Source: Sistotremastrum niveocremeum HHB9708 | Taxonomy: Eukaryota; Basidiomycota; Agaricomycetes; Sistotremastrales; Sistotremastraceae | Assembly (NCBI GenBank): GCA_001630475.1 | Contig: KV419397.1 | Coordinates: 999,758-1,063,757 of the forward strand | DNA length: 64,000 nt | Direction: 5' to 3' | Part shown: positions 1 to 11,318 of the stretch, piece after piece | Numbering within the stretch: position 1 is the stretch's first letter | Layout of the letters: the number at the start of each line of letters is the position of its first letter | The notes under the pieces: generated by a model | Database searches by the model: none | What the model was told of the DNA's origin: nothing | The model's input: only the letters and a program-made list of their open reading frames with translations | Program-made: the position numbers and the translations under genes

Positions 1-1838
1 TCCGGTGAACAGTACCAAGCGGAAGATTTGTCTCTTCCGGGTTCAGAGACCAATTCAACCCGACTAACCGAACCTTCGTCCCACTCCGTCGCTCGTAGTC
101 CTTCGCTACCGTCCGTAATGCATCTCGGTGTTGCGCCAAGTGATTATTTTTATCCGCGATGACCACTTTCGTATCGGGCTTAGTGAGGAGAGCAGCAACG
201 TTTCCTTCGAAGACTTTGGCTGCGTTCTTCTTCTGTTTGACAGCGTCGGATTGGGTGTGGGTCCAGGTAGGGAAGAGATGCGTGAGGGCGAGTGCGATGG
301 ATGTTTTACCGCACCCGGGTATGGCGATGGGTACGATGATCGTCTTCACTTGCTGCTTCTTCTGTCCCTCCTTTCCGACAGCGGTAGTATCTGTGGAAGA
401 GGAATCGGCTTTGGGAACGCGTTCTCCGCGTTCCTTTGCGAGAGCTTTCACGCCCTCGTCGCTCGCTAACCATTCTAAGAATCGCTCGCGATTCCGAATG
501 ATACCGCGCTGTTTGACGTATCCCTCGAACTCGCTTACATCGCGGATTATCTCCTTCTTGACCCAGTCCATATAAACCCGGGTTTCGGGCCGTTTTGATC
601 TGGCCTTAGATGGCGCGGCAGCCATCAGTGCTCCTTCCCCTGCCTGTACGAATACATCGAATCAGCCCAGATCATAGGGAAGGGGAGCGAGCAAACTGAC
701 CTTGGAGAACGTCGAAAGGAGATTCTTCGTGATCTCACGCCAATCACGATACATCATATACGGCTCGTCGAATTTAACTTTAAAGAAGAACGAAGCACCG
801 TCGTCATAAGGCGGATTATCACGCTTTCCAACTTTCTCGGTAGAGTGTTGGACGTGAGTACGGACGACAAAGCCTTCGACAGCTTCGTCCTTCCATTTTC
901 CTGTGCGAGAGACTTCATCTGTGAATTGACGGACGTCTGAGATGGTGGCAAGCGTGAATGAGGGTGTGGGGATGAATCCCCATTCTTTGGCGAAGCCTTC
1001 TACGGTTGTTATCGATTCTGTTGCGGAGGAAGAAGTAGAGGTCGGAGGATCAGTTGCGGAAGATAATGTGGAGGACGACGAAGGGAGAGTCTGGAATGCG
1101 AGACTCGAGTGGTTTATGCCATGTAAATGAAGTCCGGTGACGTTCTGTGCGTAAGGCAGAACGTGCTCTTCGAATGAATCGTCACACAGCTAATCGTAGT
1201 CGCATCTCAGCAAACGTGAAAGCTGCATTGGCTAAAGCCGAAGACGAACCTCTGCAACAGCTGTCCAATTATTATCCCACAGCACGCTGGCAAGGTCCTC
1301 TTTCGTCTTCCCCACTGACGCGAGATGTCTTTCGAGATGGCGTTCACCCACTTGTGCGTGGCTTTCTTCGACGCCTTTGATGGGCCCCAATGAATGTTTC
1401 GAGGTTATGAGGAGTTGGGTTTGGGAAAGTGCTGCGATGAATATTATGCAGCCGTTCGATTTCAGCGTAAGTGTATAGGGGGGTTTCGTATGCCTCTCAA
1501 TCGCATCCCACTGATCAACCGAATTTCCATCAACCAACTGGAGAGTTGCATGACCAGGAGAAAGAACATACAGTCGTCCAAGGCACCTCTCCAATATTGA
1601 AAAATTTATCGTAACCCCTTGCAATAATCCTTTCATCAGCGCCATCGCTTGTGAAGAGCCCTCTCGCCAGCGTAGGAAATGGACTGGGTACATCATAGTA
1701 CTTGAACTCATTCATTTTCCACGAACGGATCGTGATGGATGAGTCGGCGGGAGCTTCATAGGTCGACGAGCGTATTAACTTGGGATTTTTGCGAGAGATT
1801 TGATGAAGCTTCTGGATCAGGTCTGTATCAGACATCAT
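1..1838 (-). CDS. TRL1: Fungal tRNA ligase (RNA ligase/polynucleotide kinase/cyclic phosphodiesterase), 3' part missing
   Basis: Joins the two tRNA halves after intron removal, and in fungi also the HAC1/XBP1-type mRNA of the unfolded protein response. The first exon starts with two consecutive ATGs (1838) and has a conserved ligase block ending GYDKFFNIGEVPWT (here with ARG before it). After an intron near 1520-1590 comes the nucleotidyltransferase motif KSNGCIIFI, whose Lys is the adenylated residue, then ITSKHSLGP and a SHAQVGERHLERHL block. Around 300-350 lies a P-loop, IAIPGCGKTS, of the polynucleotide kinase domain. The phosphodiesterase domain would lie beyond the left edge. At least three exons are visible; exact splice sites after the first two were not fixed. 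I see no damage to the frame beyond introns. Its 5' end is followed upstream by the eL14 gene on the same strand. The order of motifs makes the family assignment strong. Confidence 0.9.
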
Positions 1839-2259
1839 CTTGGTCGTCGTGCTCGTTTTGAAGCGGATGTGTTGGGCCTGGCGATGGCGTGGACTGAGGG
1901 CTCGTAAATCGACTAACGCTGGTCGGGAAAGGACGAGGCGAAGCTGTGGGGAGACATGAGCGAATAAAGCCAGAGTCTTATAATCGACTCGAACACAGCC
2001 AACGTTTAGGAAACGGAGTCAGAGTCAGAACAGTTCCAGTCAACGGTACGCGGTCGCCGTCGCGCGTTGCATTATCCGAGCAGAGTCATCGCATACAAGT
2101 CACACAGCCTAACACTGCTACCGATAAAAACATGGGACATAGCCAGCGCAGCGTGCATGCATTATTTTGGCATATCGCATAAAAAGCGAAAAGCTCGACA
2201 ATAACAAGACAAGCTCAACAAGGTGGATGGATGAAATAAAAAGACCATGCGATCATGCA
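1839..2259. other. Intergenic spacer
   Basis: Spacer between the TRL1 start and the 3' end of the eL14 gene. No convincing gene, RNA or repeat is visible. It should hold the TRL1 promoter and the eL14 polyadenylation region. Confidence 0.5.
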
Positions 2260-2994
2260 TCATGCAGAGGCTTTGATCTCCTTGCGAACCAAATCCCGAA
2301 CCTGCTTCTTCTTCAACATCGCTCCGAAGCGCTCAAAGTCGTTCAGCTTCTTCCTTGAAGCAATGACTTCTCTCCTCTTTGCCCAACTCGACTCGTTCCA
2401 CTTTTCTGTCGTGCCCTGCTTTTCTAAGAGCTTTTTGATGGTGCCGGTGCCAGCGCCGCGGGGGAGTGAGGTGACGGTGAGGGGAGTGAGAGTGAGATGG
2501 CGGTAAGGGAAGGATTGGCGGGGAACACCAGATGTAGGACCGTCAATGATGGCCTGGTGAATTAATTCAGTTGAGGCACGAGCAAGAACCACATCGGCTG
2601 TACGTACGCGGTTGTGGTCTACAATCTCTGAAATGACAGCGATCTTTCCAGCGAAGGGGCCATCGTTGATAAGGACAACTGCGATGAAATCAGTCTATAT
2701 TCCATGCCTAGAAAGCCAAAGTCCAAACGTACCGCGTCCAACCTCTACGAATCGCTTGAAAGTGGATTGGTCCTGCAAACATAAACACAGATCAGAATCC
2801 CGTTCGACAGCCAATCCAAAGTCCCAAATCCAAGCTCCAAATCAACCAGAAACTCCCAACCCAACCAAGCGTCATCCAACCCTCCGCCAACCAATCCAAC
2901 CCCTCCCACCTCTCCACATTATCCAATTCCAGCCCATCCATTCTCCAAGCAGCATATCCACGACGTTCAGACGAAATCAATACTCACAGGCATA
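2260..2994 (-). CDS. RPL14: 60S ribosomal protein eL14
   Basis: Structural protein of the large cytosolic ribosomal subunit. Three exons splice cleanly: 2994-2989 (ATGCCT only, followed by gtgagt), 2772-2733 and 2678-2260, giving 154 residues. The N-terminal fold reads MPDQSTFKRFVEVGR, then VVLINDGPFAGKIAVISEIV, then NRVRTADVVLA, a KOW-type SH3-like barrel typical of eL14. The C-terminal half is the basic helical part (DFERFGAMLKKKQ, RDLVRKEIKA). The two-codon first exon is unusual but common in fungal ribosomal protein genes, and no long-ORF scan would find it. Length is slightly above yeast L14 (138 residues), as in other basidiomycetes. Identification is firm. Confidence 0.95.
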
Positions 2995-3386
2995 ATGATC
3001 CAACGGGAATCTTGAGGAGGGGGAACGGGTGGGCTTGACGTGAATAGAGTTTGCGAGCGGAGTTGCCTGGAATCACCCGGCTTCGGAATCTCCCGCGCTT
3101 CTAAGCGATATCGCCGTTCTCTTTGCATTATTTCCGCTATCACCGAGTTGCTTTATCATATGGCGATTTGGTACGAACACAGTTCAGGGCCAATGTATTT
3201 TGAAAAATCGATAGTACGAGTATGTATGGAAAACAATGTCTATATTCATTACATAAGGGGTGCAATAGATATCGCTGATGGCGCACACGCCAGTCAAAAC
3301 AACAACCCAAAGAAGAATGCTACACGATGTAGCCAATATGTACTGAACATGAGATAGGGTCAATACCACTACTGCAGCGCATATTG
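2995..3386. other. Intergenic spacer with eL14 promoter
   Basis: Region upstream of the two-codon first exon of eL14 and downstream of the membrane-protein gene. No gene or repeat is recognised. Confidence 0.4.
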
Positions 3387-4576
3387 TCAAGAAGTGTATG
3401 CTGTATGAAGACCAGTGATAGGGGTGGGCGCTCCTTGAGCCGTCTCATTCGGATTGACCGATGAAGTGGCATTTCGACCAATCCCAAGAGGAAGAGACAA
3501 AGCTCTTGATGCTCTCGACAGCGCTCTCGAAGTCATCGTAGGATTAGGATTAGTAGTTGTAAAATGTGTCGAATCAAGCGTCAAGTGTGCATCGTCAATT
3601 TGATAGAATGGGCCATTCGGTGGGACGCTCGTAATTTTCCCAGGCCGGCGGAAGACTGAGACGAAATTGAACACTGTCTGTTTTGCCTTTTGTGAGCCTC
3701 TAGATCGGGATGTTCGGGTGCTGCATAGGAGGAATAGGCACAGCCAAATAACACAGCAGCCGACCACCGCACTCGAGATCGTTGCAGCAAATACCACTAC
3801 TGAAACAGAAGCGGCGTGTTTTGTCGAACTATATATAATAAGGAATCGAGATCAGAGGAGCAATGCACTCTGTGTATTTGTTGGGACGAACCTTTGATCG
3901 TTTGTCGTGGTTGGCAAAATTTGACCCCGGTTAATTGTGGTAGGACCTGAATTGCTAGGAGTGAAAGAGGTGACAAATACTGTCGTGGACGACGACTGTC
4001 CAACTGGAGACACTGAAGCTATTAATTCTTCGCCTGCAATACATTGAGCAACTGATACTGAGAGAAGGAAATAGTAATCCGTACCTAGCACTTATCCACC
4101 ACAGTAGTTGGCCCTGTGTCAACTATACAAGGATTTCTCCCCGAGTTGCAGTACTCGTTGTCTTGTTGAGCGTCGCAACACCACGATCTCAGCCGTGCAT
4201 CGCCTCCAGGACCTGACATGCACAGGAAGAGATTCTGATTTGTTGGAACAGGGAAACTATCGTTCCCCAAGAACGTGTTATTGAGGTTATAATATCCAAT
4301 ACTATGATTTCCAGTGAGGTGAACTGCCATGACACTCGCGAAATCGCTCGAGTTCGTCAGGCAGGATGTGTAGGGATCGGGGCCGAGTGACTGGGATGAA
4401 TTCCCGAGACTGTCGTTTGGCTTGAAACACCAGCCATTGCTGGCTGGATAGAGACAAAACCCAAACTTGGTGCATGGGTCAGGGAATTTGGTTATCGCGC
4501 TGTACGATAGACTTGGGAATCCAGCCGAAATAAATAGTAGCAGAAGCGGGGACGAATGCCACAATGCTTCGAGCAT
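3387..4576 (-). CDS. Secreted/single-pass membrane protein with Cys-rich ectodomain
   Basis: Not assignable to a named family. The first exon starts at 4576 with a signal peptide (hydrophobic SSPLLLLFISAGFPSLSYSA) followed by about 140 residues with 10 or more cysteines and several N-glycosylation sequons (NSS, NHS, NNT). A Ser/Thr/Pro-rich stretch follows (around 4050-3900). Near 3780 is a transmembrane segment, SSAVVGCCVIWLCLFLLC, followed by an Arg/Lys stop-transfer and a cytoplasmic tail ending at 3387. This layout is common in basidiomycete surface proteins resembling Mid2-type wall sensors. The joint between the first exon and the Ser/Thr region is unclear: the first ORF reaches a stop just before a plausible gtacgg donor (4085). 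The alternative is a 163-residue secreted protein plus a separate or decayed membrane part. Confidence 0.5.
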
Positions 4577-5539
4577 TGAATGTGGACGTGTGAGAGGATG
4601 ACAAGCTGGATTCGTCGAGCTCGTCTGAGAGTGGTCTTTAAATTATCCCAAGCAACGTAGAATTTGTCATGACCACGGCTGTGACCATCAAGAGCTGGTC
4701 AAAGTTATCACCAATTCGGATGAGTTGAGCCAATCAACTTATAGAACGATTGCTGCAACGTAGACATCGCAAATGCGACGATGCTTGCATAGCTACGGAT
4801 AGAAATCCTGTCTTCAGACGTGCCGACAAACCGGATACGTAACAGCGCAGGCTTGAAGGTCGACAGAGTTGTGCGTCATCTAACGGAGAGTTAGATTTCG
4901 TGCACCACAGAGCAAACGGTGTAGTGGTTTTTGAGACGTGGCCGAGAAACCTGAGCCCACGACTATCGGAGTAGAGCCGACCCAGCGACGCCAAACATCA
5001 AGATGCGAGCTTAGCGATAGATGACTATCAAATCCAAGAGCCTACTCAATAGCCTTTGATGCCATTGGTACACACCAATTCAGATGTTTTGATGAGACTG
5101 GCCGTTTGATGCCTTGAACGGAAATCAATACATTTTCATCGGAACCCCTGATCGACCTCGTCACCTCCGGTGATTCCCTTCGAGATAGCAGTAGGGTGAT
5201 CTGTGAAATGGTATGGGATTCTAGACTCAGACATCTCTGCTATTAGAAGGGGTGGCTATGACTTTGGTTGGGACGGCGTCGCTGTGTGAGGTTGTGTCTT
5301 TGCTACTGACGCTGACGGTCCATCTTGGCCGTTGGTCGATAGGCCCGGTTGAATTTGGAAGGTGGATTGTCGCACTGATATATGAATAGTGGTCAATCGG
5401 GAAACAATCCAGAACTCGAAAGAAAGAGGGGGGATAAAGTAGGAGATAAACAAGCACAAATAAGAAGAAAAATTGCTCTAAGCCCAGAAGAATGGGGGGA
5501 ATATTCAGATCATGCAAGTCCTTCATGCAACGGGTATGC
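4577..5539. other. Intergenic stretch, no gene recognised
   Basis: About 960 bp between the membrane-protein gene and the first dehydrogenase. Only short ORFs without family signatures occur (for example 4994-4734 and 5559-5227 on the minus strand). I see no repeat or RNA gene. Confidence 0.4.
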
Positions 5540-6900
5540 TCAAATCGCCATTTCAGCAACTATCTTCTCCGTAGTATTCCACAGCTCCTTCCCCAATTCT
5601 TCCGATTGAACCTCCTTCCTCTTCGCCCCGAACCTGCCATAAGGCTCCAAATATGCTCCTTTATATTTATTTGCGTTCTGACGGACTATCGGCGCAGCTG
5701 CCGCGAACGCAGGTGTCACTCCTCCAGCTGCGGGCGTCATGAAGAACAGCGAAATGAAGCGTTCGACAAGGGTCGGGAATGGAAAGACTTTCTTGGCTCC
5801 TTCTATCACGCCAGGAGTGGACACACTTCCGGGATGGAGGGAGATGCATATGATGGGAACGTTCTCGGCGGTGAGACGTCGTTGAAGCTCGTCGATGTGG
5901 AGTATGTTCATTATCTTGGTGAATCCTAGAAGAGGAGAGGATATCAGGACCGAATGGAGTGCCCAATTCACTGGCGAACACTTACCATATCGTTTGAAAC
6001 GCTCCGATACAGACTCCCCAAATCGATTGTTGAAGGCTTCCTTGGAATTGAACACGATGTCTTTAGCGGCAGGGAAGGTATGCGCGTGGGAAGACACCTA
6101 TGGCACAAGGCTTGATTCTCAGTCATTGAACAGTGGACGATGTCACGCACATTCACAATCCGAACATCTGAACCTGGCTCCTCCGCGGTCTTCTTCATGA
6201 AAGGTAGCAGTTCGTTCGTTAGCACGAAAGGACTGATGTGACTATCTCCGTCGTCAGAAATGCATCATGGATGGTCGTTCAATACTTGACGTACTTCGTG
6301 ACCACGATTTGCTGAACTCCATCTTTCCTTATCTCATAAGGATCCGACATTCTGACAGCAGGTCTCTCAGTGTTGTGGGCGCTTCTAGTTGGGGTGAGAC
6401 TTACGATGCAGCGTTATTGACTTTAGTTGATTTCAACATCCCTGGAGCCGACACGACTTGTGGAGCACTCACTAAGCACATCCAGTCTAGTTTCCCTTGC
6501 CTTGAATGCTTCCGCTGATTTCTTCGCCAACCGCGGATCCGACAAATCGAGGTGATGATAGATGACGCGTCCGTTGGCAATCTGAAGGCTTGGAGATTCG
6601 AGTTGTGCAATCGCTCCTGTCGCTTTACTTTCATTCCGGGCGCCCATATAGACCTTCACAACGAGTTTAGCACTGAGTGAGATATCTTGGCTAAGAGGAC
6701 GAGCATACGGTGGCACCTCGGCGAGCAAGATGAAGAATCGTGTAAAGGCCAATTCCTGCGCTGTATACAATGTACTATTGAGAACAAAGAAGAAATCAAT
6801 GGCAAAGCACTGACTTTCCGCCTGTGACAAGGATAACCTTGCCATCAAGAGATGGCAAATCTTTCTCTGGCACGAACGATTTCGAGAACACGAAGCCCAT
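5540..6900 (-). CDS. Short-chain dehydrogenase/reductase, paralogue 1
   Basis: NAD(P)-dependent oxidoreductase of the classical SDR fold; substrate unknown. The start at 6900 gives MGFVFSKSFVPEKDLPSLDG then KVILVTGGK, the first strand and the start of the glycine-rich nucleotide-binding motif (TGxxxGxG) continued in the next exon. Further exons carry YMGARNESKATGAI, the acidic turn HHLDLSDP, and, across a splice, the NNAA motif (LINNAAS). The catalytic YxxxK is YGFTK, created by splicing of the intron at about 5927-5987. The C-terminal part has the retinol-dehydrogenase-like SLHPGSVSTPGV. At least six exons. It lies in direct tandem with a close paralogue (8742-7388) with the same intron positions, so the pair arose by local duplication. 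Regulation is not visible. Confidence 0.85.
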
Positions 6901-7387
6901 GGTTGTTCAGAGGTTGCTAACTGCAGCATCCGCTCAGAATTGAAAATCATGACAGGTGAAGAGAAGCAGACCGTAGATATGGACGACTAGTGCAGCTCGA
7001 CAAAAGCGTGCCTCGTGATAAGAAATTCAGTGGAGGACGATGTACAGATCGTTAACTGGAGTCGTCAACGTCGTCGGAACGAGACACGCAATACGAATAT
7101 TTCCCGCATCAAAACCGCATCCGTTTACGGTTTACCGAGAGCGACGGCCTCTGAGTCAAGCTAATCAGAACTGCTGGAGTCTTCATGACGGGCCGCGTCA
7201 AAGATAGGCAGAATCAAGGCAAATTCCGCCAGAACTGCTTTCAGCAACATGCTTCCACGGTCGACCGTGGCTACGCATTCATTCAAGCACGCCAGTGCAG
7301 ATTAGACATGATCATAATATCAGTACAGGAAAGAAATGAGGGAACATCGAGATCGTGAATAAATAAATAGTGAGCACAATAACTGAA
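6901..7387. other. Spacer between tandem dehydrogenases
   Basis: About 490 bp. It contains the promoter of paralogue 1 and the 3' flank of paralogue 2. No other feature recognised. Confidence 0.4.
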
Positions 7388-8742
7388 TCAAAGGCCAATC
7401 TCAGCCACAAATTTCTCGGTCGTATTCCACAGATCCTTCGCCAACGCTTCAGATTTAGCTTCAGGGCGCTTCTCTCCGAGCTTCCCATAAGGCACCAAAT
7501 AAGCCGCTTTATATTTGGCGGGCTGTTGTCGGATCACTGGCGAGCCCGCCGCAAAAGCCGAGGTAAGTGCACCAGTCGATGATGTCTTGAAAATGAGCGA
7601 GACAAGGGTCTGGAAGAACGAAGGGAACGGCAAACTATCTTTGATGCCCTCGAGGGCTCCAGGCGTTGACACGCTTCCTGGGTGGAGAGAGATGCAAATG
7701 ATGGAGCTGTTTTCGGTATCAAGGCGGCGTTGTAGCTCGTTCATATGGAGGATGTTCATTAGTTTGGTATAACCTAGCGGGTCTCAGAAGGCGTTCGTAT
7801 ATAGCTGGGTGAGGTTTAAGACTCACCGTAGCGCTTCATTCGTTCTGTTATGGAATCCCCGAATCGATTATTGAGTGCTTCCTTTGAATCAAATACTGCA
7901 TGTTCGGAAGCTGGGAAGTTATGTGCCGTGGAAGACACCTGATCCTCCATTAGTCTCTGGCGTGAGTCGATATAGTTCAGAACATACATTCACGATTCGA
8001 ACGTCAGAGCCTGGCTCCGATGCAGTCTTCTTGAGAAGCGGAAGTAATGTGTTGGTCAAGACAAAAGGGCTGATGTGGCTGTTGGGGGGGTTCATAAGAC
8101 GGATGCGATTAAAAGTGGCGACAATCTCACTTTGTTACAACCATCTGTTGAATGCCGTCCTTTGCCATCTCATAAGGCCCTGCCATCCTACGAGAAGTGT
8201 CATCAACAGAGCGTGACGCGTCTTATGAAGGGGAACATACGATGCTGCATTATTGACTAGACGTGGCATGAGAATCGCAAAGCCAAGACACTCAAAATCA
8301 ATACTCACTCAAAGCATCCAGTCTCGTTTCCCGAACCATAAACTCTTCGGCAGACTTCTTCGCCAGGCGTGGATCTGAAAGGTCGAGCTGATGATAGACG
8401 ACGCGTCCTTTCCCGGGCCCAAGGCCTTCTGCTTCGAGTTGTGCAATTGCCCCGGTGGCTTTACTTTCGTTGCGGGCACCCATGTAGACCTATGAAGTGT
8501 CAGAGGTCAGCGACACGCTTGAGGGGCAACAGAAGTAAGGATCACCGTTGCACCTCGACGCGCTAGATGAAGAATGGTGTACATGCCGATGCCTGAGCTT
8601 GAGAAAGAAATGATGTCAGTTGCGATGAAGGCGAAGAGATATCTGCAGAAACTCACTTTCCACCTGTCACGAGGTAAACTTTGCCATCAAGAGCAGGTAG
8701 ATCTCGCTGTGGCTTAAATCGCGTAGAAAATGTTGAGCCCAT
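7388..8742 (-). CDS. Short-chain dehydrogenase/reductase, paralogue 2
   Basis: Same family and exon layout as 6900-5540. The start at 8742 gives MGSTFSTRFKPQRDLPALDG then KVYLVTGGK, with a gtgagt donor directly after. Internal blocks: YMGARNESKATGAI, YHQLDLSDPRLAKKSAEEF, spliced LINNAAS, and catalytic YGYTK formed across the intron near 7775-7825. The C-terminal block is ISLHPGSVSTPGALEGIKDS, ending with LWNTTEKFVAEIGL. The two copies match almost residue for residue in the cofactor and catalytic regions but differ in the loop after PG and in the last 60 residues, where substrate contacts lie. Different substrates are therefore possible. No frame damage seen. Confidence 0.85.
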
Positions 8743-9396
8743 TGTTGACGAAAGACTTTAGGCCAGATATCGATGATAGCGGGGATCCCGAGGTTGGGTG
8801 TTGCAGTCGACGATGCGGAAACCCACCGCGCTGCTATAAAGCCTTGCCCGGAGATTTATTCGATATGCAACGCGCGCCGTCTGCAGGCATTAGCGGCACG
8901 AGACGACGCGTAACGTCTTCGGCCAAAAAATATCGCCAATTGATGGTTCTATGGGCGCATGCCACGTTATCCAGAATTTCGCATATCGTCTTCTGGCTTC
9001 ATTTTTGGAGTCGATGTGCAACTGGAAATTCTGCTGTATATTAGGGAAGCAGGCTGGAGGCTACAAGATCTCTGTGAGGATGAGCTTGATATCAATGAGA
9101 GATGGGAGAGCCAGAGTCTGCCAGATAGGGCTCGGGGATGCTATGCCCGTCGCCGCGCTCGGGTTATTACGGGCCTTTACGCAACACCTTGCATTACAGT
9201 AATTGTCAGAACTGAGTACTGAGTGGTCAGAAGCAGATACATAATTATGATCAAAATATGCTGCTGAGCAATTTAAGGGTGATGTACAAAACCTTGCTCG
9301 GACAGACTAAGAGGGGAGTGCAAATAAAAGCAATATTATGGTAATACAGGTCTGTCAGGTCGACGACTCTTCGCGAGCGAGAAGTTGAGAACCCCC
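8743..9396. other. Intergenic stretch
   Basis: About 650 bp upstream of SDR paralogue 2 and downstream of the first F-box-like gene. The part after about 9240 belongs to the F-box tandem duplication. No gene recognised. Confidence 0.4.
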
Positions 9397-10759
9397 TCAA
9401 ATAACTGAGACTGTCATTGAGGGTCCCTTGCGTTCAACTCTGGTCTCTAAGTGGCTACTTCCAGAGCCGGGAAGATAATGCATCTCCATATTTGATACGT
9501 CTTTTCTCGTATCAAAGGCCCTGCCCAGACGGACGTATTCGTATTTCACATGTTTTGCTGAAACGATGGCTGGGAAAAGTGTGCGGAGACCTTTGAAAGC
9601 TCGTTCGACAGAGGCATCCGCGAGCGGGAGGATATTTCGGAACATATAGCTATCCGACCCGCAAGTCTCATAGAATGTCACGACACGAAGTCCAGATAAG
9701 TGAGGAGAAGGCTCAAGACTTTTGCTTTGTGATTTCATGAACTCCTGTCGACACCGGTTAGATAAGAATGGAATGAGCAAATGAATTTCAATGAGAATTT
9801 ACGAGGAATGCCTTGGATAGCCGAAATCCGTCTACAATCCTCAGAGATGGAAAACTCTCCGAGAGAGCCTTCAAGGAGACGGTCCCAAACGATATATGGT
9901 GAGGAGGTGAAAAAGTGAGATGAATAACGTTTGGAAAGGGATTCGCCATTCGAGAAAGGCTTCGGAAGAAGTCCGACATCTCGCCCAGTTCGAGGGTCCG
10001 CAAATGCTGAGAAGAGTTCAAGATTTGCAGATCTGAAAGGTGACCGCGGAAGGTCCTGAGTTTCGGGAGTGGATTTGACTTTCGTAAATCCTCCCAATGG
10101 GAAGCATTGCAGATTGGTGTGCTGGAGACGAAGTTAGACTCGACCACCTCCAAGGTTCGATGCTTGGTCAGAAACTCTTCCATGAGTCTTTCTTCATCCA
10201 GAGCATCCACCTCCAAGGTTCGATGCTTGGTCAGGAACTCTTCCATGGGTCTTTCTTCATCCAGAGCATCCACATTGGCCCAAGGAATTAAGACTCCAAG
10301 AACCCTCAGATTAGGAAAAGTAAGAGTTCCTAAGTGATGGAGCAGCGGTCGCCATCGACCGTTCACGAAAACTTGAAGACACCTCAGAACGGTCGACTGA
10401 GCAAGAATGTGGTGAAGGGATGTTTCAAAATGATCGTGGGTCGGATTTCGTGTGTGTAGGAGAATTGTGAGCCGCTTCAAGCTGATGTTGTGGCCTATTT
10501 GAATACATTTCTCGAGCATTCGAGTCTGAGCTTCCCAGTCTTCGGCACTCAATTCATCTTCAATGTGTACCTCGGACCATAGCCCCGCGATGGCATCGGT
10601 GGTCCACATCCGAGATGTGAGGGAGAGCGCTGACAGGGTACGATTCTCCTCCAACCATTTTTCCCGTCTAAGACGCCTGGTATCGAATCGTGCAAATTCG
10701 TCGTCTGGGCAACGGATCGCCTCAACCACCATACGGCGTATGTCAGAAGGCAGACTCAT
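9397..10759 (-). CDS. F-box-like/LRR protein, minus-strand pair, copy 1
   Basis: Probable substrate receptor of an SCF ubiquitin ligase, or a derived F-box-like protein of the large Agaricomycete families; partner unknown. Two exons, 10759-9803 and 9744-9397 (434 residues), spliced at gtaaat...cag. The N-terminus (LPSDIRRMVVEAI, then LSLTSRMWTTDA and LWSEVHIED) is the degenerate F-box. The middle has leucine-rich repeat-like strands (FPNLRVLGVL, LPKLRTFRGHL, LRTLELGE). The C-terminal exon carries ASVERAFKGLRTLFPAIVSA, a block shared in pattern with all F-box-like genes of this window. A 21-residue in-frame duplication sits at residues of about 164-205 (bases 10270-10145) and is absent from the tandem sister at 12629-11319. 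Confidence 0.7.
10145..10270 (-). repeat. 63 bp in-frame tandem duplication inside F-box-like gene
   Basis: Two head-to-tail 63 bp units, 10145-10207 and 10208-10270, differ at only two positions (a gtcagaaac/gtcaggaac change and a gagtct/gggtct change). Each encodes VDALDEERxMEEFLTKHRTLE. Because 63 is a multiple of 3 the frame is kept. The sister gene has a single copy, so the duplication is younger than the gene duplication. Confidence 0.95.
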
Positions 10760-11318
10760 TCACGTGAATCACGTCGTTGTGAAAAAGGTAGTCTGGTTGA
10801 AACTCGAAGGTTATCACGGTTACACAGACGATAACCTCAAACTTACATTGTGTTATAGAGATGAGATGGAGCGTGAGGGTGTGTCGTGCGTCGACGTCGA
10901 CGTTCTGAAAGGGCACGAGTAGTTGAGGAAATACGTAGGCGGAAAGTAGTAAGTACGGCCATACATAGCGTTATTGACCACTGGTCAGACCTCACTTCAC
11001 TCCTAGTGCTCAGAAGACGCGCTCAGAACATGCGCACAAATATGATGGCAGACAGGAGTTCAACGTTCAACGTTCGACGACGGCAGCAAAGAGAAGTGGG
11101 TTACGTAAGCTACGTTTGCGCCCGAAATCTTACATTCCCCGGCGTCTGTTAATTATATTCCTTTTCGCCGTCGACATGTCGTGATTATGATCAAAATATG
11201 CACCGGATGATGGGCGATGTACAAAGCCTTGCCCAGACAAATTATGAGGAAAGTGCACATGAAAGCAACATTGATACAGGTTTGAAAGGTCGACGAGTAT
11301 TCACGAGCGAGAACTCTC
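10760..11318. other. Spacer between tandem F-box-like genes
   Basis: Contains the upstream region of copy 1 (including a short direct repeat GTTCAACGTTC-like near 11055) and, after about 11180, the duplicated 3' flank of copy 2. No separate gene seen. Confidence 0.4.

Noticed and set aside
4734-4994. 86-residue minus-strand ORF
   Set aside because: No signature and no neighbouring exon; likely chance.
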